From JAITWN01 sp964581365 (GTDB lineage: Bacteria > Pseudomonadota > Gammaproteobacteria > SZUA-140): a stretch of DNA of 10,376 nt. Position 1 is the stretch's first letter. Each line of letters starts with the position of its first letter. The stretch spans positions 1 to 10,376 of the forward strand of contig CAZOOF010000059.1 in assembly GCA_964581365.1 (NCBI GenBank), written 5' to 3'. The position numbers and the translations under genes are program-made. The notes beneath the pieces were generated by a model. It did no database searches. It saw only the letters and a list, made by a program, of their open reading frames with translations, and was not told the DNA's origin. Below, in pieces: positions 1 through 6,656 of the stretch.

Positions 1-1
1 C

Positions 2-904
2 GCGGTCTATCGCGCCACCGAGGGCGCCGGCATCGCCGTCGTCTCGGCCGACGATGCAGATCCCTATTCCTGCGCCTGGGAGCCTCCGATCGCCCCCGCG
101 CGCAATCGCGGCATTTTCATCGTGCAGAATTGCGTGAACCGCACATGGCAGCTCCATGCCGTCGACGGAGGCAGCAACAGCACCATCAGCTATCGCGGCA
201 GCGTGAGTTCCAGCGCCCCCTTCACCGTCGTCACGCCACGCAGCATCGAGGTCTATGATGAGCTAGCAGTGACGCCGGACCGGATCGAGTTCACATTCAA
301 TGTACGCAACGGCTCCCGCGACGCCATTGAATTCATGCCGGCCGAGGGCTCATCAGTCTGCGTACACATCGAATCGCCGGCGGACGCCGCCGTCAACTAC
401 GGACCGCTCGTCCGTCCCGCCCCACGACGTTTCGACCTTTACACACTGGAAGCCTGTCAGGGAGACCCTGAGCCCGAACCCGAGCCGCCTCCCCCGCCTC
501 CCCCGCCGAGCCGGGCGAGTTGCGGCATGCCAGCCTGGGACGCTGCAAGCGATGACGGCATATTCCTGTGGCGAAACTGCGGCACCGGGGAATGGCACGC
601 ACGAGTGACTGCCGGGGGCGGGACGCAGCGGCGTCATGGCGGCAGCGTCCGAGACAGCGCGATTCCGTCGTTCGCTCCGGTTGCGCTCGAGTCCGATGAC
701 GTGCTGCGCGCCGAAGGACCGGCGCAGCTTCGTTTCCTGATGACCGTCGCAGGCGCCAATGTGGACGGGTTTCGCTTCACACCCGCCGATCCATCGGCCG
801 CCTGCTTCGCCGTCGACACACCATCGGTTGTGCGCGTAGGTGCCGCCAGAATCATGATTCCGACACCATTTCGCCTGGATACGCTGACGCCCTGCGGACC
901 ATGA
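2..904 (+). CDS. Secreted-type protein with two tandem Cys-paired modules (5'-truncated)
   Basis: The reading frame is open from the window edge, so this is the C-terminal 300 residues of a longer protein; the true start is outside. No known family is recognised. Two related modules are visible. Module A covers about residues 24-152 (nt 71-457), with Cys 24, 44, 120 and 152. Module B covers about residues 174-298 (nt 521-895), with Cys 174, 193, 268 and 298. The Cys spacings (20/76/32 and 19/75/30) match, as do GIF-x(3)-NC-x(3)-W near the start and a Phe/Arg-Leu stretch before the last Cys. A Pro/Glu-rich linker (about residues 156-170) joins them. The same fold, with only the last two Cys, forms the N-terminal part of the exported proteins encoded at 3080-4501 and 4828-6312. 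The paired Cys and Pro-rich linker suggest an extracytoplasmic, possibly surface-binding protein (inference). Its TGA overlaps an in-frame ATG of the next gene at 901 (ATGA), so the two are probably co-transcribed. Confidence 0.8.
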   Translation, partial: AVYRATEGAGIAVVSADDADPYSCAWEPPIAPARNRGIFIVQNCVNRTWQLHAVDGGSNSTISYRGSVSSSAPFTVVTPRSIEVYDELAVTPDRIEFTFNVRNGSRDAIEFMPAEGSSVCVHIESPADAAVNYGPLVRPAPRRFDLYTLEACQGDPEPEPEPPPPPPPPSRASCGMPAWDAASDDGIFLWRNCGTGEWHARVTAGGGTQRRHGGSVRDSAIPSFAPVALESDDVLRAEGPAQLRFLMTVAGANVDGFRFTPADPSAACFAVDTPSVVRVGAARIMIPTPFRLDTLTPCGP

Positions 905-951
905 ATTCTGCAAGCAGCGGCGGAAAGGCAAAAACGCTCCAGAGGAGAAGC

Positions 952-1887
952 ATGATGACCGTGCTCGAGGAAAGAAAGCGCTGTCCCGCCTGTGAGGCGG
1001 AGAATTCGTCGAGCCTGCTGCGTGCCGCGTACCATGAACCGCGCATGCAGGCGTTCCTCGTCCGGAAGTTCAGAAACCCCGGAGAAATATCCGCTCTGCT
1101 CGCTGGCGCCGACTACGAACTGCGCAAATGCCGGGAATGCACGCTGATCTATCAGCGCTTCGTGCTCTCAGAGGAGTACACCGCTCTCCTCTACAACGAC
1201 TGGCTCATCAGGGATGACGCCGAACAGGAGCTGTCCCGCGAGCTGCTTCCGCCGCGGCAGCTGGCCTATTTCGCCAACGAGGTACTCACGATCGGCCGGA
1301 TGATCAAGAAGCCGCACCATCAGGTGCGGATCCTCGACTACGGACTCGGCCGCGGCTGGTGGTGTCGCATGGCCCAGGCGTTCGGCTTCGACGCCTGCGG
1401 AACCGATCTGGCCACCAGCCTCGTCACTGAAGCGCGACGCAAGGGTATCAATGCCATCGAGGTGGAGAAGCTGGCCGGACGACGATTCGACTTCATCAAC
1501 ACCGAACAGGTGTTCGAGCACCTGTCCCATCCGCTCGCGGTACTGCGCCAGCTGCGTGAGTTGCTGGACGATGCGGGGCGCATCAAGATCAGCGTGCCTG
1601 AAGGACGCGGCATGGAACGGCGCATCCCGCTCATGGACTGGACCGCACCACGCTGGGACCGTCGCTACCTGCTGCCGGCAACACCGCTGATCCACATCAA
1701 CACATTCACCCAGCGCAGCATCGCGGCGATGGCCGAGCGCGCCGGACTGCATCCAAGCCCGGTGCCGATCCGCTATGAATACTCCCTGTTCGACACCAGC
1801 AGTCTGAAAACCATCGGCCGCTCGCTCCTCCGCCCCCTCTACCGCCGAACGACCGGGGCCACCTATGTGTTTCTTCAACCCTCCTGA
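952..1887 (+). CDS. Class I SAM-dependent methyltransferase with N-terminal zinc-ribbon-like Cys pairs
   Basis: A 311-residue cytoplasmic enzyme. Two CxxC pairs (Cys 11/14 and 60/63) look like a zinc-binding knuckle ahead of a Rossmann methyltransferase domain of the Methyltransf_23 type. The SAM motif I is DYGLGRG (129-135). An acidic Asp follows strand 2 (GTD, about 150-152), and a conserved EQVFEHLxxP segment lies at about 185-194. The C-terminal HINTFTQRSI segment (248-257) is typical of methyltransferases in surface-glycan loci. The substrate cannot be read from sequence; a sugar or glycan intermediate is the contextual guess. Start choice: AGGAG (943-947) sits 4 nt before the ATG at 952 and 7 nt before the ATG at 955, so either works. 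An upstream in-frame ATG at 901 overlaps the previous stop but has no clear Shine-Dalgarno of its own. It is convergent with the glycosyltransferase, 21 nt away. Confidence 0.88.
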   Translation: MMTVLEERKRCPACEAENSSSLLRAAYHEPRMQAFLVRKFRNPGEISALLAGADYELRKCRECTLIYQRFVLSEEYTALLYNDWLIRDDAEQELSRELLPPRQLAYFANEVLTIGRMIKKPHHQVRILDYGLGRGWWCRMAQAFGFDACGTDLATSLVTEARRKGINAIEVEKLAGRRFDFINTEQVFEHLSHPLAVLRQLRELLDDAGRIKISVPEGRGMERRIPLMDWTAPRWDRRYLLPATPLIHINTFTQRSIAAMAERAGLHPSPVPIRYEYSLFDTSSLKTIGRSLLRPLYRRTTGATYVFLQPS

Positions 1888-1908
1888 TTCAATCAGGCGG
1901 GAGCCGGA

Positions 1909-2952
1909 TCATGGCCATCTGCTAGCGACTCTCCCCGATGCCCGCAGCCGATGCAAGGTGGCGCTCGACAGCGTGCGCGCCGGGATCGGCTCGAGTGGAT
2001 CGCGGCCACGACGCAGAAATCCACGCAGCATCATCAGCGAGTCGATGTGCCACAGCAGCAGCACCGTGGCCGCATCCCGCAGGCTGCGATAACGCAGTAC
2101 GCGGTTGATGAACAGTATGAGCAGAGCGGCTCCCCAGCCGAGAACAGGCAGGGCGGTGAAGGGCAGGAGCAGGATGCCAACGATAAGCGCGAACCACAGC
2201 GCCAGGGTCACCAGCAGATGGCGATGCACCCTGAGGACATCGGCAAACCATGGCTTTCCCAGGCTGGCGCGCAGCATCTCCCCCGGGCCGAACAGATAAC
2301 CCGAACGCATCCGCCTCCGCTGCAGCGCGAAGGTCGGCTCGGTATGGCCGTGATGACGGATACCTGGCCAGGAGAGACGCCGCATGCGCCATCCCTTGGC
2401 CGACAGGCGCAATCCCAGCTCCTGTTCCTCGCAGGAATGAAAGTTGCGGTTCGACAGGTAGCCCACACTCTCGATGGCCTCGCGCCGATAGAGTCCGCCC
2501 ATGTCGAGCCAGCGGCAAGGACCGGGATGACTTTCGGCGCCGCGCTCCTTGCGTCCGCGGAACTGAAGATTCTCGGCATTCAATTCCTCCACCAGTCCCG
2601 CGACGCCGGCCAGATCCGGGGCGGCACCCAGGGCTGCGAGTCCGCGCTCCAGGAACAACGGATCGAGCTCCATATCGCCATCGAGTACGTATATGTACTC
2701 CCCGCAGGCCAGCTGATACCCGAGCTGAGGCCCGATTCCGCAGCAGCGCAAGGCTGGATCGGAGAGCTGCACGATGCGAACCGGGTACTCGGACGCGATC
2801 GCTACCGTGGCATCGGTGGAGCCGCTATCAGCGAGGATGACCTCGCCCGGCAGGTTGGCGAGCGCAGCAAGCGCGGATTCGATGCAGGCACGAATGTGCC
2901 GTTCTTCGTTGAGTGCCTTGATGATGACGCTGACCAGCACCGTTTCCGACAT
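1909..2952 (-). CDS. Family 2 glycosyltransferase, membrane-anchored
   Basis: A 347-residue inverting GT-A glycosyltransferase (GT2). The nucleotide-binding part begins VSVIIKALNEE (7-17) and includes ADSGSTD (41-47). The metal-binding DxD is LDGD (90-93), and the catalytic-base region is CEEQELGLRL (174-183). Residues about 246-284 contain two closely spaced hydrophobic segments, with a further hydrophobic stretch near 294-310. These suggest a cytoplasmic catalytic domain tethered to the inner membrane, as in polymer-building transferases using lipid-linked acceptors. Donor and acceptor sugars are unknown. Start choice: GGGAG lies 6 nt upstream of the ATG at 2952, while the ATG ten codons upstream (2982) lacks a Shine-Dalgarno. 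It lies 127 nt downstream of the 3080-4501 gene on the same strand with no convincing promoter between, so it probably shares that transcript. A hairpin pair in the gap may tune its expression. Confidence 0.92.
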   Translation of the reverse strand: MSETVLVSVIIKALNEERHIRACIESALAALANLPGEVILADSGSTDATVAIASEYPVRIVQLSDPALRCCGIGPQLGYQLACGEYIYVLDGDMELDPLFLERGLAALGAAPDLAGVAGLVEELNAENLQFRGRKERGAESHPGPCRWLDMGGLYRREAIESVGYLSNRNFHSCEEQELGLRLSAKGWRMRRLSWPGIRHHGHTEPTFALQRRRMRSGYLFGPGEMLRASLGKPWFADVLRVHRHLLVTLALWFALIVGILLLPFTALPVLGWGAALLILFINRVLRYRSLRDAATVLLLWHIDSLMMLRGFLRRGRDPLEPIPARTLSSATLHRLRASGRVASRWP

Positions 2953-2997
2953 GATGCGCTCCCGCTCGAGAGCGCCCAGCATACGAGCCGGTTGCGG

Positions 2998-3017
2998 GAC
3001 AATCCATGAGGATTGTC
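2998..3017. promoter_or_regulatory. Perfect 8-bp inverted repeat upstream of the glycosyltransferase
   Basis: GACAATCC (2998-3005), loop ATGA, GGATTGTC (3010-3017). It lies about 45 nt upstream of the glycosyltransferase start, in the gap after the 3080-4501 gene. It could be an RNA hairpin in the intercistronic region or a protein operator. There is no U-run, so it is not an intrinsic terminator. A perfect TTGACA on the minus strand overlaps it (3019-3014) but has no -10 at a workable distance. Confidence 0.45.
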
Positions 3018-3039
3018 AATGACTCTGGCGCGGGAAGAG

Positions 3040-3071
3040 CGGTCTGCCTGCGCTGGTGCGCAGACAGACCG
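3040..3071 (-). terminator. Stable stem-loop just after the 3080-4501 gene (weak terminator or mRNA-stabilising hairpin)
   Basis: The outer stem CGGTCTG/CAGACCG (7 bp), a 2x2 internal mismatch, and an inner stem TGCGC/GCGCA (5 bp) close a TGGT loop. It begins 9 nt past the stop of the minus-strand gene. On the minus strand it is followed by a pyrimidine-rich stretch but no U-run, so termination would be partial at best. It may protect the upstream message or reduce read-through into the glycosyltransferase gene. Confidence 0.45.
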
Positions 3072-3079
3072 GACGGAGA

Positions 3080-4501
3080 CTACTGGTTGAAGTTGGCGTT
3101 ATTGCGGATCACACTGAGGGCATCGACCCAGTAATACGAGTCGGCCGGATCGGGCCGCGGCTTGCGCGTCCAGAACAGATAGTTGACGTGCAGCCGGTCG
3201 CGCGCGAACACGAACAGCTGGTGGGGCGTCCAGTACTTGGTTGCATATCCGCCCGTGGCATGGATGTGCTTGTAGCTGTCGTACTGGATCGAATTGAACA
3301 TCGTCAAACGACCCTTGAACTGCTCATAAAAGGGATAGGTAAGCCGCGTCAACGCGCCATTATCCGGCAGCACATCAGGGCCGCCCATCGCGATCCGGTG
3401 AGGAATGAGCGCCTCGATCACCTCGCCCAGATAGGCCTGCCGCCCTTCCAGGAAGTTCATGTACCAGAACACCTGAGAAGTCGGAAAATGCTTGCGCGTG
3501 TTGGTGAGCTGCTGGATCAGGGCATCACGATATGCCTCTGGCGTGTAGTTGTGCTGCCTCTGGATCGCCTGGGTGAAACCCATGGCGCTTTCCTGGAAAG
3601 CCACTCCCTCGAAGTTCGGATGGCTGTCGAAGCGCTTGCCCATCGCTTCCGTGAGCGCGGCCATCCGCTCAACCACCCACGGAGCCCAACGCTTGGCCAC
3701 CCAGCCCCCAGCCGTGTAGGGAAGCGTGTGATTGGCCCACAGATACTCCGGCGTAACCTTGACTGAGGTACTGAAGCTCTTGTCCTCGATCATGATCACC
3801 AGCTGTACGCCATGGTCCTGCGCCAGCTGCAGGTCACGCTCGATGCCGGAGAAATCGTATACGCCGAACGAGGGCTCGAGCTGACGCCAGGTATAGCGCT
3901 TGTGGATGCCGCGCACCCCGGATCTGATTGCCTCGATCATCTGCGCCGGACCATCCCAGTCGTTGAGTGCAATGTAGTGCCCCGGGTTGTACTTGAGCGC
4001 AGGCTTCGCGGGCTCGCCTCCGCTCTTGCCACAGGCGCCGGTACCGAGCAGATCCACCGGCAAGGTCGCCGGCACCTGCCTCGCGCCCAGGAACACCTGC
4101 TTGCCAAGACTTCCCCAGCCCCAGAGGCAGGCACCGGTGTCCGCCGGGAAGCTGAAATCCACGCCGTCCAGATAGTCGTCACCACCGACCTTCAACTCGA
4201 CCTCGACCTGTCCCGGATACGTGCGGCGGAACGAATCCGCCTTTTCCAGCATGGCCGGAGCCGCCGTATCGAACGGGTATCTGGTAACCGATACTCCGCC
4301 GTTGAACTGCTGCGGCAGACCGCCGCTTGCCAGGCGCAGCCGCCAGTTTCCGTTTGCTTCGCGCCAGACGTATACCGCGGCCTTTTGACCCGCCGTGAAG
4401 GCAGGCCGCCCGTCGACGTCAGCCGCTGCGGCGGCTGCCGGGAGGCTCAGAGACAAGATCAGGGAGAAAGCCAGAAACAGGGGAGAGAACAATGTCGGCA
4501 T
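3080..4501 (-). CDS. Exported glycoside-hydrolase-like TIM-barrel protein with N-terminal module (paralogue 1)
   Basis: A 473-residue protein. Residues 1-27 form a Sec signal peptide with a long hydrophobic core and Ala-rich cleavage region. Residues about 30-157 are the module also seen in the 2-904 protein: VYVWRE (43-48), an FNGG turn (66-69), DGVDF (112-116) and Cys 125/157, probably a disulfide. From about 169 to the end the pattern fits a clan GH-A type barrel: GVRGIHKRYTWRQLEP (195-210) followed by GVYDFSGI resembles strand 2 of GH42/GH5-like enzymes. QLVIMIED (233-240), AFQES (301-305), GGPDV (373-377), SIQYDSY (404-410) and YLFW (441-444) would be later strands. Glu304 is a candidate acid/base, but the expected strand-7 nucleophile position seems to be Gln406. 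Activity is unproven; a polysaccharide-modifying or binding role is inferred. AAGGAAG, 6 nt before the ATG, is a strong ribosome-binding site. It is a close paralogue of the 4828-6312 gene. Confidence 0.9.
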   Translation of the reverse strand: MPTLFSPLFLAFSLILSLSLPAAAAAADVDGRPAFTAGQKAAVYVWREANGNWRLRLASGGLPQQFNGGVSVTRYPFDTAAPAMLEKADSFRRTYPGQVEVELKVGGDDYLDGVDFSFPADTGACLWGWGSLGKQVFLGARQVPATLPVDLLGTGACGKSGGEPAKPALKYNPGHYIALNDWDGPAQMIEAIRSGVRGIHKRYTWRQLEPSFGVYDFSGIERDLQLAQDHGVQLVIMIEDKSFSTSVKVTPEYLWANHTLPYTAGGWVAKRWAPWVVERMAALTEAMGKRFDSHPNFEGVAFQESAMGFTQAIQRQHNYTPEAYRDALIQQLTNTRKHFPTSQVFWYMNFLEGRQAYLGEVIEALIPHRIAMGGPDVLPDNGALTRLTYPFYEQFKGRLTMFNSIQYDSYKHIHATGGYATKYWTPHQLFVFARDRLHVNYLFWTRKPRPDPADSYYWVDALSVIRNNANFNQ

Positions 4502-4612
4502 TTCGTACTTCCTTTCCGTTCTGCACGGCCCCCGAAGCAGCCGTCGTGGCGACGATCCGGGAGCCGAAATGGCTGCTCGCTACGGACCGCAGAGCGGTTC
4601 CGCCAACCTGAG

Positions 4613-4645
4613 TAAGTATGTACGTAGGAGTACGTATGCTACGTA
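4613..4645. promoter_or_regulatory. Array of TACGTA palindromes overlapping the paralogue 1 promoter
   Basis: Perfect TACGTA sites lie at 4621-4626, 4631-4636 and 4640-4645, with a one-mismatch copy TAAGTA at 4613-4618. Start-to-start spacings of 8, 10 and 9 bp place the sites roughly on one DNA face. The array overlaps the proposed -10 and the expected transcription start of the minus-strand promoter, which suits a repressor or a proximally bound regulator. GTACGTAG at 4620-4627 matches the FixJ-type GTAMGTAG pattern, so a LuxR/FixJ-family regulator is one candidate (inference). Confidence 0.65.
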
Positions 4646-4664
4646 GCGATAACAGCCAAGTAAA
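4636..4664 (-). promoter_or_regulatory. Sigma70-type promoter of paralogue 1 (minus strand)
   Basis: Reading the minus strand: -35 TTTACT (4664-4659), 17-nt spacer, -10 TAGCAT (4641-4636). The expected start is near 4629, giving a leader of about 128 nt. The hexamers alone are moderate. Support comes from the matching element upstream of the other paralogue (6628-6656), with the same -35, the same spacer length and a -10 differing by one base. A conserved block just upstream (CTGTCC, then GC, then CCTTTACT; 4675-4659) is shared as well. Confidence 0.6.
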
Positions 4665-4769
4665 GGAGCGGACAGCATTTTTCATGTCAGCAATTGGCGA
4701 CAGACAGCCGTCGCCACGAGACAACGAGGAACATCAGGATGACGCGCGCAGGAACGGGTGATCTCCCCC

Positions 4770-4803
4770 AAAAAAACGCCGACCCCGCAGAGCGGAGCCG
4801 GCG
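4770..4803 (-). terminator. Strong intrinsic terminator of paralogue 2
   Basis: On the minus strand a 12-pair stem (CGCCG, one G-U pair, then CTCCGC against GCGGGG with one further G-U pair) closes a TCT loop and is followed directly by seven T. It starts 25 nt after the stop of the 4828-6312 gene. It should largely separate that gene's transcript from the next gene, which fits the independent promoter at 4636-4664. Confidence 0.92.
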
Positions 4804-4827
4804 CCGAGACATGCCAAGCAGATTCGA

Positions 4828-6312
4828 CTAGAAGTTCGGATTGTTACGGATCACAGGCAACGCATCCTGCCATGAGTAGGAGTCCGCCGGCTCGGACTTG
4901 GGCTTCCGCGTCCAGAACACGTAGTTGACGTGCAGATTGTTACGCGCCCAATGGAACAGTTCCGCCGGAGTCCAGTACTTGGTCTTGTAGCCCTTGGTGG
5001 CATGCACATGCTTGTAGCTGTCGTACTGCATGGATCCGAACAGGGTCAACTCCCCCTTGAACTGCTTGTAGAACGGGTAGCTGTGATAGTTGAGCTGCCA
5101 GGAGTCCGGCAGGACGTCCGGCCCACCCATGGCGATCTTCAGCGGCGCGACGGCATTCAGCACCTGCCCGATGTATGCCTGCTTGCCCTCCAGATAGTTC
5201 TGGTACCAGAACACCTGGGAAGTCGGAAAATGCTGGCGTGTGTTGGTCAGCTGCTGAATCAGCGCATCACGATATTTTTCTGGCGTATAGCCGTACTGCT
5301 TCTCGATCGCTGGCGTGAAGCCCATCGCGCTCTCCTGGAAGGAGATACCTTCCAGGTTCGGGTGACTGTCGAAGCGCGCGCCGAGGGCTTTGGTCAGCGC
5401 CGCCATTCTCTGGATCACATACGGATCCCAGCGCTTCGAGACCCATCCGCCATGGGTATAGGGCACGGCGTAGGCATTCGCCAGATACGGTGGCACGAGC
5501 TTCACTGCCCGGGAGAAGCTCTTGTCCTCGATCATGATCACGAGCTGCATGCCATGATCCTGGGCGATCTGCAGATCACGCGCGATCAGCGAAAAGTTGT
5601 AGTTCCCCAGGGTCGGCTCCAGATCCTTCCACGGATAGCGCTTGTGCAGGCCGCGGACTCCCGGCTTGACCGCCTCGATCATCTGGGCAGGACCATCCCA
5701 GTCATTGAGCGCGATGTAGTGCCCGGGGTTGTACTTGAGCCTGCCATTGAACTGCTGCCCCGGCTTGCTCGCATTGCCGCCGCCGGTTCCACCACCGCTG
5801 TTCGCGCCATCGGTCGAGCCGGTCCCGCCACTCTTATTGCCGCAGGCGCCATTGCCGAGCAGGTCCACCGGCATCGTAGCCTGCGCCGCACCGGCCCCCA
5901 GATAGACGGTCTTGCCCGTCGTGCCTCCACCCCAGAGACAGATTCCCGCCCCAGCGGGAACACCGAAGGTGACACCGTCGATATAGTCCGCGCCGCCGAC
6001 CTTGAAACTCATCTCGATCTGACCGGGAAACGTCTTCCTGACGCTGTCGTTCCCCTCGAGCGCGATATTGGCATTCCAGTTGAAGGGCTTGTCCTTGACG
6101 GAGAAGCCGCCATTGAACTGCTGATCCTTGCTGCCGCTGAGCAGGCGCATCTGCCAGTCGCCATTGCTCTCACGCCAGACATAGACGCCCGCATCCCGAC
6201 CGGCAGCGAAGGCCGGCTTGCCATCCACCACGGCGGCCGATGCGCCGCCGGCTCCAAGCATTGACGCCAGGCACAAGGCCCCCAGAGAAAAGATTTTTCC
6301 GAATTTATACAT
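4828..6312 (-). CDS. Exported glycoside-hydrolase-like TIM-barrel protein with N-terminal module (paralogue 2)
   Basis: A 494-residue protein with a signal peptide (1-26, cleavage near GGASA). The module at about 30-157 has VYVWRE (43-48), DGVTF (112-116) and Cys 125/157 at the same numbers as paralogue 1. A Gly/Ser/Thr/Asn-rich flexible linker (about 159-185) follows; paralogue 1 has only a short one. The barrel-like domain runs from about 192 to the end: GVRGLHKRYPWKDLEP (218-233), MQLVIMIED (255-263), SFQES (324-328) with candidate acid/base Glu327, GGPDV (396-400), SMQYDSY (427-433) with Gln429 at the apparent nucleophile position, and YVFW (464-467). The catalytic regions are about two-thirds identical by eye between the paralogues, with long identical runs, pointing to tandem duplication. 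Start choice: the ATG at 6312 begins a good signal peptide and has AGGGTGA about 8 nt upstream. An ATG 29 codons earlier (6399) would bury the signal peptide. Function is inferred to be extracytoplasmic glycan binding or processing. Confidence 0.9.
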   Translation of the reverse strand: MYKFGKIFSLGALCLASMLGAGGASAAVVDGKPAFAAGRDAGVYVWRESNGDWQMRLLSGSKDQQFNGGFSVKDKPFNWNANIALEGNDSVRKTFPGQIEMSFKVGGADYIDGVTFGVPAGAGICLWGGGTTGKTVYLGAGAAQATMPVDLLGNGACGNKSGGTGSTDGANSGGGTGGGNASKPGQQFNGRLKYNPGHYIALNDWDGPAQMIEAVKPGVRGLHKRYPWKDLEPTLGNYNFSLIARDLQIAQDHGMQLVIMIEDKSFSRAVKLVPPYLANAYAVPYTHGGWVSKRWDPYVIQRMAALTKALGARFDSHPNLEGISFQESAMGFTPAIEKQYGYTPEKYRDALIQQLTNTRQHFPTSQVFWYQNYLEGKQAYIGQVLNAVAPLKIAMGGPDVLPDSWQLNYHSYPFYKQFKGELTLFGSMQYDSYKHVHATKGYKTKYWTPAELFHWARNNLHVNYVFWTRKPKSEPADSYSWQDALPVIRNNPNF

Positions 6313-6620
6313 CCTGCAAATCACCCTTTGATTTCGTTTTCCGTCTGCCGCCCGTCCCGGACGCAAGGCACGAGAACACCTCGCAGGGTCCGAACTCACT
6401 CGCTCCGGGGACGCGCGACGTCGATCCGGCGGGCGAAAAACGCCGCCGGTTGGCTTCTCGTTGGGGATTTGTTTTTGTTTTTTTGGGCTGCCGCTATGCG
6501 ACAGCTCGCGCCGTAAGACCGCGGCGCGTTGGTGCGCGGGCGCCAGCCAGGCGACCCGTTATCGGGACTGAAGCCGGGGATCCATCCGTGCTTCCACTAC
6601 GTATCAGCACTATACGTAAC
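6313..6620 (-). other. Long structured 5' leader of paralogue 2 (no gene seen)
   Basis: About 310 nt lie between the proposed start of transcription (near 6621) and the ATG at 6312. Visible elements, given on the plus strand: a hairpin CGCGCCG/CGGCGCG (6507-6513/6522-6528); a T-rich tract at 6468-6484 that would be A-rich in the mRNA; and a GC-rich stem of 9 bp with one bulge and a five-A loop (6426-6435/6441-6449). No credible small ORF or tRNA was found, and no known riboswitch consensus was recognised. Confidence 0.4.
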
Positions 6621-6637
6621 GGTCCTTATTCTACGCA
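6598..6637. promoter_or_regulatory. TACGTA palindromes at the paralogue 2 promoter
   Basis: Perfect TACGTA at 6598-6603 and 6613-6618, and a one-mismatch copy TACGCA at 6632-6637. Relative to the minus-strand -10 hexamer, the 6632-6637 and 6613-6618 copies have the same offsets as the 4640-4645 and 4621-4626 copies have at paralogue 1, so the same regulator probably binds both. Because the region also lies upstream of the plus-strand dehydrogenase gene, it might affect both directions. Confidence 0.6.
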
Positions 6638-6656
6638 GCCACCCGCCTCGAGTAAA
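6628..6656 (-). promoter_or_regulatory. Sigma70-type promoter of paralogue 2 (minus strand)
   Basis: Reading the minus strand: -35 TTTACT (6656-6651), 17-nt spacer, -10 TAGAAT (6633-6628, five of six matches to consensus). It is immediately preceded by the block shared with paralogue 1 (CTGTCC...CCTTTACT; 6666-6651). The expected start is near 6621. Confidence 0.65.

Noticed and set aside
1883..1897. Palindrome CCTGATT-C-AATCAGG between the convergent methyltransferase and glycosyltransferase genes as a terminator
   Set aside because: The stem is only about 5-6 bp once a loop is allowed, and there is no T-run on either strand.
1951..3009. Long open frame on the plus strand opposite the glycosyltransferase
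   Set aside because: Same reason: GC-driven shadow of a gene with clear GT2 motifs.
2991..3019. Minus-strand promoter for the glycosyltransferase based on a perfect TTGACA
   Set aside because: No -10-like hexamer occurs at 15-19 nt; the nearest (TATGCT) is about 30 nt away.
4930..6264. Long open frame on the plus strand opposite paralogue 2
   Set aside because: It is antisense to a gene with a signal peptide, paralogue and conserved motifs. The frame is open only because of high GC at codon positions, and its product resembles no family.
6313..6399. Upstream start extending paralogue 2 by 29 residues
   Set aside because: It would place an Arg-rich stretch before an evident signal peptide, and the ATG at 6312 already has a suitable ribosome-binding site.
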